Assembly: GCA_951213105.1 (NCBI GenBank)
Contig: OX578138.1
Span: 65,075,040 to 65,139,039, forward strand
Source of the DNA: Amaurobius ferox
Lineage: Eukaryota; Arthropoda; Arachnida; Araneae; Amaurobiidae
DNA: 64,000 bases
Reading direction: 5' to 3'
Shown: piece by piece, positions 54,897 through 64,000 of the stretch
Layout: each line of letters starts with the position of its first letter
Position numbering within the stretch: the first letter of the stretch is position 1
Translations under genes and position numbers: made by a program
The notes under the pieces: model-generated
What the model saw: the letters and a program-made list of their open reading frames with translations, nothing else
Database searches by the model: none
What the model was told of the DNA's origin: nothing

Positions 54897-55965
54897 TGAA
54901 ACTCCACCTGAGAGAGCCAATCAGAAAGCACAGTGACAGTCTAGTCAATCTGAAACAAGAAATAACATACACGATTGAGTGTGCAAAACAGAAATGTCCC
55001 AACAAGACCAGACAAGTCCAAACAAGATTAAATAAGTTTCAACAAGATGGAGAGAGATGTTCAAATGACATACAAGAGTCCCAAAGACTAAGCAATAGAA
55101 CAAATAAAGATATTGGAAAAAATTACATTGCATCTTGTCAGACCAAAGACAAAAAGTAGTCAACTAGACAAGTCTTTAATTTTTCTGAATATGGATGGCT
55201 TTAAAGAAGTCCAAATAACAGATTAAAGTGCATTTTTGTATAATCCTTACAGAAGAAAACTCAAAACAGTGGTCAAAATTAAAGAAATGCTGAACAGTTA
55301 AAATTTTCAAAAATTCCTACATTTTGAATTTGGGACTGCTGTGTGTCCTTTGGACTTTTTGTCTTGTTGGGACACTCATTTAATTTTGTTCGGACTTGTC
55401 TTATCTTGTTGGGACTTGTGTTTCCAAACACTCTAATCGTGTGTGGAAGACCTAGACCACACGACCAACCCGAAGGCTTATGGTAGCAAGTTGTGTGGCC
55501 GGACTCTAATCTTGTGTGTCAATTTGACACACAAGATTAGAGTCCGGCCATACAACTTGCTACTCTCTGCTCTCTGGACCCCCCTGAGGTGTCGCTTTTT
55601 TGGTGGAGGTTTTTGCTTTGTTTTTGTAGTTGGTTTTGTTTATGTGGTTTGTTTTGTTGTGCTGTTTATATTGTATTGTATTGTATAGTTTTTATGTTTT
55701 GTTTTGTTGCCATTCTTTTATTTGTCTTGTTGTAACTGTGTTGTGATTCAATTTTAACCTGTCTTGTAATGTTTTGAATCTAAAATAAAGTTCCCGGCCA
55801 CACACTTAGCTACAGTAAACCTTCGGGTCTGTCGTGTGGTCTGGGTTTTCAACACTTCAACACAACTTGCTACCATAAGCCTTCGGGTTGGTCGTGTGGT
55901 CTGGGTCTTCCACACAGTGTGTCAATTCTTGTTTCGGACTGGCTGTCTCAGGCGGAGTTTTAATT
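54897..55965. mobile_element. Foldback element with nested inverted inserts
   Basis: AAACTCCACCTGAGAGAGCC at the left pairs with GGCTGTCTCAGGCGGAGTTT at the right (about 55943-55962). Inside, a CCCAACAAGACCAGACAAGT block (about 54996-55045) has an inverted partner at about 55345-55430. A further pair of 56-base arms, 55441-55496 and 55860-55915, bracket an internal stretch, both with the TGTGGTCTGGGT-like tail seen in local SINEs. No coding frame. Confidence 0.6.
55483..55563. repeat. 81-bp near-perfect palindrome
   Basis: Two 40-base arms around a single central T (55523) match at 39 of 40 positions. The outer ends are GTAGCAAGTTGT and its complement; the inner ends are GTGTGTCAA/TTGACACAC. 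As RNA it would form a long perfect hairpin. Confidence 0.9.
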
Positions 55966-56631
55966 TATAGTTAAGATACACTCCTCTGCTTCTTCTATTT
56001 ATGCCAATTTCATCTTTGTGTTTGATCTTTATTCCTTTCCGTTTCTTTCGAACCGTACCTCCTTTACTGGATCTCTTTCTTTTCATCTTTGCTGCACAGT
56101 TCAGCCAACCAGGACTCGAAAAACACGGTCACCCAGTCACCATTGGCGACCAATTTTTTCACCCTGGTGAACTGAAAAGTAAAAGCGAGTGACTTCTTTT
56201 TTTTCATTTTCACACACAAAAAAAAGGGTGGGGGGGGGGGTTAAAGAACGAATCATTTTGAATTCAGCTGGAGTAGTTCAGATTTCTGGATTTTTTTTAA
56301 AAGTCCTTTTCAACTTATCAATAAACCCCCAAAAGATAGTAAAAGCATGTCTTTCTTTCCTTTTGTGTAAATTGCTTTCCCCATCCTTCTAGATCAACAC
56401 CTAAGGGGACAAATCTACTTTTAGGTACGAAGCCAAATCCCCCCTAAGCTGGAATCAACATTTCCTATTTTTAGCTTTTATCTCACGTGATGCTTTGGGT
56501 CTCGTGATTGTGAGGAAGCAACAAGTTGACAAACGGATTGCCCCTGGCATTTATTTTTTATGGTTTCTTATGCTTCTACTTCACCACATGTTTACGGTTG
56601 GTTTTCATTAAGGCTAAGTGAGATATTTGTA

Positions 56632-58681
56632 ATGGCAAAACAAGCAACTATTTTCTCATTTTTAAAAAAAAAGTCATTCTTCCTCAGGGAACAACGAAAA
56701 TCTAAGTTCTGATACAGTTGAGGTCCCAAGTCCGGGCATATAGGCACATCCACAATGTTTTCAAAACAAGCAAAACAGCAAGAGAGCTTTTCAGCAGAAA
56801 TGGCTTGAGGAGTTCAAGTGGCTGAATTTTGAAAATGGTGTTGCTCAATGCAAGGTATGTGCTATGTTTCCAGATCTTAACAACAAAAAGTCACATGTTG
56901 TGAAAGGATTTGATGGGTCATTCAAACTAGAAACATTTAGAATTCATCAACAATCTAATAAGCATGCTTTATGTGAAAGTCGCTATTCTGCAAAGCAGTT
57001 CCCACAGAATACACCTTTGGCAAGATGTAAAAAAAAAGATGAATGCAAAAGTTTTTAAACATTTAGAGAAATTATTTACAACAGCCAATTATATAGCTAA
57101 GCACAACAAACCAGTTACGGATTTAAAAAATCATATTGCTCTGTTTAATTTGAAGTTGATGTTTCTTTACAAGAGTATCAAAATGATAAGCAATGCAGAG
57201 AATTTATTTATAACATTGCATCAACACTTAGGGAGGAACTTGTAAATAAAATTAAAGAGTTTGAACACGTAAGTTTCTCGCTTGATGCATCTACTGTCGG
57301 TCCACAGTAGAAGAAAGGGTAATTTATGCACGATATTTGAGTGAAGGGCAAGTCCAAGAATCATTTTCGTTTTTAATTCCTCTTGAGTCATCTACAGCAG
57401 ACACTTGAAAGCTTTGGCTGATGAGATGCAAAATTTGGGAATTGAATGGAAAAAGGGAACATGGGCTGTAGGAATAGGAAATGATGGTGCCTCCAACATG
57501 TCAGGAAGAGAAAATGGACTTGCTGCTAAAATGAAACATTTCATACTTGACTTGGTATCCCAGCATTGTGTTGCTCATATGCTTCATTTAAGTGTCTTGA
57601 CTGCTGTAGGACATGTAAACTACTTAGAAAAACTGGATAACATACTGGGAAGCCTTTATAAAAATTTTATCAAAATTCACCCAAGAGATTGAAACAGCTT
57701 CAGAAAGTGGGAACTATTTTAGAAGAGAAAGTGCTGAAATTTCAGTTTCTCCATAAAATCCATTGGGTGGCCAGCAAAGTTGATGCTGTTGCAGTCCTAA
57801 TCCGCAATTATGCTGTCACTGTTACTCGTTTAGAAGATGTGTCTAATGAGAAAGGAGCTGATGCAGCTACAGCAAGAGGAATTTTAAAGAACTTGAAGTC
57901 ATTCCGATTTGCTGTTACTTTACATTTCCTCTTGGATTTCCTTTCTGTTTTTCAAGAGTTATCCAAGACCTTCCAAACCATTAGTTCACTACTCAGTCAA
58001 GTGAACATATGCGTTGAAGCTGCAATAATTAAATTGCAGGCATTAGAATCTATACCTGGTAGAAGTGAATTACAATTTATTAATTCAACTACCATCAGTG
58101 GCGAATTCAAAGGAATTCAACTTGCAGAGTTACTAATCGAGCTAGTTTTGAAAATGATTAGTAGGAAATTATTGTGTATGGTATTAAATACCTCAAGAAA
58201 AGATTTCTGGAATTCCATTATGAATTAGTTGGGGCAACAGTGATTCTTGATATGTTTGCCTGTCCTAAAGATGAGCTGGAACAGTTTGGAAATGACAGCA
58301 TTAAAACTTTGTCTACACATTTCAAGAGACATCTGTACTCCTCAGACAATTTTGCAGATGAAGAAAAAAGATTAATTTTTGAATGGTATGAAGTGAAAGT
58401 TTTAGGAAAAAACCTAAAAACAGCTGAACTACTTGAAAAGATAATAATTTGGAAGGATAGATTTCCTTTATTTAGCAAACAATTTGCTATAATTTCTGTG
58501 CTTCCAACTTCAAGAGCCTCATGTGATCGTGGATTTAAGAAAAATGAATCTGATCAAAACAGATCACTGAGCTTCCTTAGAGCATTCCACTTTGAATGGC
58601 TTAATGTTAATTGAGATGACTGGCCCTGAACTGTCAGAATACTGCCCACAAAAGGCTGTTGATCAACAGTTTCATTCATAA
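56632..58681 (+). pseudogene. hAT transposase relic with N-terminal finger
   Basis: A start ATG with MAKQATIFSFLKKK leads, across frameshifts, to a finger-like region (QKWLEEFKWLNFENGVAQCK then VCAMFPD, with a later H and C). Next are a catalytic-core stretch with GIGNDGASNMSGRENGLAAK and HCVAHMLHLSVL, KIHWVASKVDAV, and an hATC-like end: FPLFSKQFAIISVLPTSRAS, then CDRGFKKNE. The frame ends at 58681 after CPQKAVDQQFHS. At least five frameshifts or stops were seen, so it is inactive. It resembles the ZMYM/ZNF862-type hAT branch (from memory). Coding strand agrees with the element's orientation. Confidence 0.88.
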
Positions 58682-58731
58682 GAAAAAAACAAGGCATGTC
58701 AACATCCATCACTCCCAAAAGCATTTGTGTG

Positions 58732-59115
58732 CTGTTGTTGAGACCCAGACCGTCCGACCTATCAGAAAGGTGTAAGGTAACTGTTTGGACGGCCAGAAAG
58801 TGCCACCCAATTTAGACCGGAACCCAGTAGGGGAGGCATCCACAGGGACCTTACCCTCCTTCCCTTACCACCAACCTCTCGGAAGGATTTACGGACCCAC
58901 ATGTTTAACGTGATCATACTCCGCATGAACACGGCGGCAGTTGTGGCAGCGTGCAAATCCAGCGCGCAAACCACCGGGCTACTGCGCCTGAAATGTACCA
59001 ACAGCACGCGGTGTTCCCAGGTGGTCCCCCACTCAAGTACTAACCGCGCCCGATGCTGCCTGACTTCGGTGATCTAACAAGAACCGTTGTTTTCAGCATG
59101 GTACGGCCGTTGGCC
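58732..59115 (-). mobile_element. 5S rRNA-headed SINE with 13-bp target duplication
   Basis: Perfect direct repeats AAGCATTTGTGTG lie at 58719-58731 and 59116-59128, so everything between moved as one unit. On the minus strand it starts with a full 5S rRNA-like sequence (59115-58997). A truncated tRNA-like stretch (GGCGCAGTAGCCCGGTGG) follows. The body (GTGTTCATGCGGAGTATG..) is shared with tRNA-headed copies in this window, ending GGTCTGGGTCTCAACAACAG. The 5S internal promoter could drive polymerase III transcription (known for SINE3-type elements). It is nested in hAT 56110-59417. Confidence 0.9.
58997..59115 (-). rRNA. 5S rRNA-like sequence (SINE head, not a 5S gene)
   Basis: About 119 bases, starting GCCAACGGCCGTACCATGCT and ending CACCGCGTGCTGTTGGT, with GATCACCGAAGTCAGGCAGC, ATCGGGCGCGGTTAGTACTT and GGGGGACCACCTGGGAACAC. 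That is the complete order of a eukaryotic 5S rRNA including the internal control region. There is no T-run terminator directly after it, and it lies inside a retroposed unit with target duplications, so it is a SINE head and not a functional 5S gene. Confidence 0.88.
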
Positions 59116-59425
59116 AAGCATTTGTGTGTGGATTTGTCCGACGATAAGTAATTATTAGGGCAAGATCAGTTATTTAGTAATACAAATTAAAAAATAATGC
59201 TTTATTATTAAAAGGATTAATATAATTTAAAAAATTAATATTGTTAGATATATTATTATATTAATTTTTATTAAAATATTTAAAAAAAATAATTATTAAA
59301 AAATAATAGTGATATTTTATATTAAATATTGACATATCCACATTCGCGTGCCACGACTGGCTGGCTACTAAAAATTTTTTCTGGCTACTAGGTTTGTTGA
59401 CAATTTTTCAACCCCTGCAGCCAAC

Positions 59426-60241
59426 CTTTAACAAGTATCCAGTATTGAAAAGGAAGGCTAATTCACAAGTACTATTTGTAAACTGTTATTTTCGATGCAG
59501 GGGCACCCTCGTGTGCTCCGAAAAGGAAACATCTTGGCCGATTTTGTTTTTTGATTTCAGGTTTATTGGTTTTCTAACACTGATGATGGGGGATCCAGCA
59601 TATACTTGAAATAACTGTATTATTATTTTGTTTGTGCTTGAATATGTTTCTCAAGCTTTCCTTATCCTTTGCACAAAGTATTTTTTACTTTATCGATATT
59701 ACATACAGGTAAGTTGAAACGTAGGTAAAATGTAATATCAATACTGCTCAGCTCAGTTACATATTACAGTAGTATGGATTTTATATATATAGGAGGACAT
59801 GAAAATTCCCAAGTTAAAACATGAGAAATTGTATAATTGTATAAAAAGACAGGAGTTTTAATAGACAGAAAACACAGATGGCTCGACTAATATAGAATGA
59901 ATTTTGAAATTTTTGTAAGAGAAATAATGCACTAATTTAATAGATTCAGCAGAATTAGCATTCAAATGCCTACTTTAGTTATAACTTTTGGAAAATCTAG
60001 ATTAATAAATTAATGCAAATGCTACTTCATATCGAGTAGGCAGTTAAGGCAGTATCTTGTAGAAACTATAAGAAAAAATTTCTCAAAAGCAAGTTTCAGA
60101 TTAATATCAACTCAAATTGAAATATATTCTTCAATGGTTTATTGTTCTACATTATTTTACATATCAAGAAATCTGAGTGAAAGAAACTGAATCATTTGCA
60201 GCAAGAAATTTCCTTCATTCGATTTTTTCTGATAAAAAATG
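59426..60241. other. Non-coding spacer
   Basis: AT-rich sequence without a supported gene. Confidence 0.45.
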
Positions 60242-60566
60242 GGTGCTTATCGGTTATAGGGACCATGAAGCCAAATGAAGCCCATTTGAAAGTAAACCAT
60301 TTGTATAACTTCATGGACCTGAAACCAGAGCTTATACGCAGACCATAGAGAGACTCTGGGGATCCACGAAATAGCATAACAAAAAGCATAGAGGCACTGC
60401 GAGACAGTATACTTATACGAGTACTATTAAGAGTACTTATCAGCAATAGCTGAGTTTTGGCCAGCACAAATTTCAATGTAACACAATTTTTTTGTTAAGT
60501 TGATCAAACACCATTATATATTAAATTTGGTACATTAACCCATGGCCCCTATAACCGATAAGTACA
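60242..60566. mobile_element. Candidate MITE with CTTATCGGTTATAGGG ends
   Basis: Inverted ends are TGCTTATCGGTTATAGGGAC (left) and the complement of GTACTTATCGGTTATAGGGG (right), about 23 bases with few mismatches. AAAAAATG flanks both sides, a possible 8-base duplication, though its low complexity makes that weak. The frame 60192-60476 minus runs across it and has no motif. Confidence 0.6.
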
Positions 60567-63119
60567 AAAAAATGTAAGGATACGGTAAAATAAAAAAGTG
60601 CAAAATTTTACTATATTAAGTTTTATTCTATTTGGTATTATTCAAACTATATTTGTCTTTCATAACTAATTATTGTTAAACTGGAAAGACTAGTGACTCT
60701 GGGGGAATGTAACCAATCGTAGCTTACTGGAAATGAACACTTCAGTAATCACCATTGAAACACATTTCAAATTTTCTAAGCAGTTAGATAATTATAAATT
60801 TAAATTTTATTATTTTTAGTCACTTGGGTTATGTTTTTCAAGAAAATGCTTTCTATTTACACAACTCATTACGAATGAAAATTAAGATTTATTACATTAT
60901 TCACCACCACATTATTCTTACAAAATAATAAAATAATGCAGTAAAATTGGGATGTGCTACATAGTAGAATAAAGTGTTTTCAATTCCTAGACCAGCTATT
61001 ATATAGACATTAGCAGGGAATTTTTTTTTATTTTTACTGCAGTATTCTTATTACAATTAGTATATAGTAATGATTCTTGTTACCTGCTTCATTTGTAGGG
61101 TATATTCAGTCATTACTCACTGTTCAAAGCTGAAGAGTAAACAGAAAATGACAGAATAATTACGACCAAAACATTTAGTTTCTTAAATAGTAATTTTTGA
61201 AGGCAGCACAATTTCAAAATGTTTAGAATATCAATTTCAATTATAAATGCACACAATAAGTTCTTTACTTTTAGATTATAAAATAGCATTTATCTTCATA
61301 TATTCCCCTGCATAGTAAACAGGTTTGCATTGAGCCATTTTAAATTATAGCTATATTCGATACATTCGTTGCGTAAAACGAAAAATTTGGGGATTTGTGA
61401 TTATTTACTGACTAAAACAAAACATAGTAATATGTATTAGAGAGCGGTATAGCTCTCTCCAATCAGAGATTGAGAAAAAAGCAGGGAGCCCCCTCTGGAT
61501 GGTTGGAGACATATATTGAAACAAGGTTCTATCAGTCAATATGGGCGAGACCAACGTGTACGTTACACGTCAATCAAAAATCTTTTACTTTCCCTACTCA
61601 GAACCCAATGCTTTTACACTGCATCAATAACTTTGGCTGCGCTACTAGATTAATATAGGCCCTACTAAATTATTGATCTGCTGTAATTTTACCTTCTACA
61701 ATTATATAATATTATATATATAATATTACCTTTTACAATTATTATCGCTATGTTACTATTTGTAATTCACTATTACTACTACATATTTTTATTTAAAATT
61801 TTAAAGGGATAAAATATCTGGGACAATGGTAGAATAAATTGAATTCTCCTTCTATTAATTTTAAAATATATTAATTAATTATATAATCAATAATTACTGA
61901 TTATATAAGTAATATACATATAATAGAATTATTTATTATATTTGTTAAAAAAATAATTGAAATTTTCAATTTAAAATATTTAAAAATTTTTGGAAACTAT
62001 TGTAATAATTTCATACTTAATAAATTGTATTTCCTCTTAATGGTAAATTCCATTTTGACTTGACTCCTGGAACTAAAGTTTGCTCATACTCAATGTACCA
62101 CAGTATAAAATTATTTTAATTAAAAAAATTTTAATTTTAAAATTTTAGTTTTAATCTTTAAGTATTAAAAATAGTAAATTAAAAAATGGGTTATTTTCTG
62201 TAAACAAGAGTGAAATGCAAGACTCTTTACATTTTAGAAATAAAAGGGCTTTGTTTGTCATTATACTCTATTGACATTGTAGTGTTTGTTAAACAGAAAC
62301 TACAAAACCAAATTCTCAATTGTATTGCGCGCAAAATATTTTTTCCCGCCCTTTTACCATGTGCCTTCCAGAGCCCCCCTTGAGCAAGGATCCAATTTTC
62401 TTCGGCTGTAGACGCTTGTGTCAGAGTGTAACTTGAAACGAAACAGGTGGAAATATCTTGGGTGGGTAAAATGGGGGAATGGCAATCCCAATGATAAAAG
62501 CTAGGAACCTGCTATTTATAGTACGCAAGATGATTTCTGTGATTCGGAAGAATGACACAAATGAAAAAAGGAATTTTTTCGACTTCAGAATTTTCGGATG
62601 CTCTAACTATGTACTGTTGTAAACAATTAGAGTTGATCAATTCATGTTTAATAACAATGCCTTCAGAGTTAAGAAAATTAAAGAAAAAAATTAACAACAA
62701 ATGTGATAATACATATGAAGCTCTATATTTTCACGTCTGCTGACAAGGAAAAATAATTTGTACAGTCAAATTTTATGGTATTTAAAGAGAAACATTTAAT
62801 TTTTTGTTTTGGTAAAACTGTGTAAAAAAAAAAAAGCTTGTGTGAGGCGTAGATATCTTATATATATTTTTAGGATACTACGGTGTGTGTGTGTGTGGGG
62901 GGGGGGGGGGATCTACGGAGAGTTTGTAAAGGGACTTCTCTCTCCCCTTACAAATACCTGCTAGTTTTGTGAGATTTTTAAAATGAATTACACTTTTATA
63001 CAAGATGCAATATGGAAGAACAAAAAATGAATGATAATTAAGAAAGGAATCGGGAAATAGAACGAAAATAGGATAGGGATCCAAAAAGCGAAATTAGATA
63101 GGGGAATAAGGGATGGATG

Positions 63120-63163
<44 letters not shown>

Positions 63164-64000
63164 TCTGAAAATTGAAGACCTTCCGTTCTTCCCCAAAATT
63201 AATGGGTTTCTGACACGTTCATTGATTGAAACAATCATACCAAATACCCCCTCCTCCAACTTGCTCAATTTTTTCGAGAGCACAGGTATACAACACAAGA
63301 ATAATTGAAAAAAAAAATGGTTACGTCACATTCAAGGATGCTCAATAGATATAGATTTATCGAAATGTCTTTCCCCTATTATTCCGCAGGTAAAACACTA
63401 AAACTTATATCAAATACTGTCTAGACTGAATCTTATAGACTGATAAAAGTTTCAACGAAATAAATTACATATTTATGGAGATATTTAGCTTGAAAGCGAA
63501 TTTTGAATCTCCACTCTTATATATTGTGTTACAAATTCGGAAATATTTGTAACCTTAAACTTGCTTCTTCGCTTTCAGAAACTCGAGCAACTTTAGCATT
63601 TCTGAAAGACTTCGTTTCGCGTAATGTTGATTAGAGAAGCGATATATCAAAATTTAATTTAACTAATTAGAAAATGAGTGGTGAAAAATGTTGGCAGTGC
63701 GTATGATCTCAGTTGCTAACTGGTTTGCAAACCTTTAATTGATTATTGTCTTAACTTTTACTTTTCCTTACTTTATGCTTTTCTACACAAAGGAAAATAA
63801 AACGCATTTCTCAAGCTCAAAAGTGCAGTTAGGTAAGAATAAAAACGATTTAAAAAATATACGAAATGCCCTGTATTTACAGAGTGACCACTGGCGTTGC
63901 ATCATACAATTTATTTATAGAAGGTTTTAAGGTATTAAATAAAATTTTTGACCTCTTTTCCTAATAATCACTATACGGCTGGGATGTTGAGAACTTAAAA
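60567..64000. other. Non-coding right end of the window
   Basis: No supported gene. Simple repeats include GTGTGT followed by poly-G at 62884-62910 and (TA)n at 63125-63159. A more GC-rich stretch at 62325-62480 has TTTTTCCCGCCC but no linked frame. Short frames at 61470, 62552, 63117 and 63739 show no motif. Confidence 0.45.

Larger units (their letters stand above)
56110..59417 (+). mobile_element. 3.3-kb hAT element with 8-bp duplication CAGCCAAC
   Basis: The left end is CAGGACTCGAAAAACA; the right end is the complement of CAGGGGTTGAAAAATTG. Perfect 8-base direct repeats, CAGCCAAC, lie at 56102-56109 and 59418-59425. Inside is a plus-strand hAT transposase relic, followed by a nested 5S-headed SINE. 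It is a once-autonomous copy that has decayed. Confidence 0.92.

Noticed and set aside
54617..54931. 104-codon minus-strand hydrophobic frame upstream of the THAP gene
   Set aside because: AT-rich low-complexity composition and overlap with the foldback border; no motif or splice context.
58997..59115. A functional 5S rRNA gene
   Set aside because: Enclosed with a SINE body by 13-base target duplications and lacking a T-run terminator directly downstream.

Overview
This is a eukaryotic, AT-rich, transposon-loaded window. The evidence is spliceosomal introns with GT-AG borders, a 5S rRNA-derived SINE, and hAT, pogo/Tigger, Tc1/mariner, piggyBac-like, Helitron-like and Penelope-like sequences. 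An arthropod, probably an arachnid, fits best, but that is an inference from the mix of repeats and gene families. No bacterial or viral gene is visible.

Only one host gene looks intact. It lies on the minus strand and runs leftwards from an ATG at 54350. Exon 1 is a complete THAP DNA-binding domain. It is followed by six small exons (49607-49506, 44301-44203, 42495-42385, 38169-38068, 29700-29632, 20163-20072) with GT/AG borders. All start in phase 0, and the first six join in one open frame. They encode an acidic tail with SUMO-type motifs. Exons 2 and 3 are diverged copies of each other. The 3' end of the gene is not secured.

Region by region: 1-1150 is a dispersed repeat and a mariner-type transposase fragment split by a tRNA-headed SINE. 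4185-5681 is an intact 498-residue Penelope-type reverse transcriptase ORF with no endonuclease domain seen. 7617-10020 is a complete but dead Tigger element. 13140-14092 is a Tc1 relic. 14394-16524 is a broken DUF4806 gene with its introns, one of which holds a Penelope RT fragment. 17009-17969, 23508-24997, 25864-28670 and 56110-59417 are four hAT elements, each bounded by a perfect 8-bp target duplication. 21885-22888 is a young 251-bp tandem array. 38640-48625 holds members of a repeat family bounded by CTTTCCCT hairpins, Helitron-like ends and a TTAA MITE, interleaved with THAP exons 5 to 3. 53095-53702 is a TTAA MITE. 54897-55965 is a foldback structure with an 81-bp near-perfect palindrome. 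58732-59115 is a SINE headed by a full 5S rRNA-like sequence, nested in a hAT element. The last 4.5 kb holds no gene that I can support.

The three most interesting items are the THAP gene with its duplicated acidic exon, the intact endonuclease-less RT, and a SINE family that appears to carry either a tRNA head or a 5S rRNA head on the same body. All family assignments rest on motifs read by eye; no search was run.
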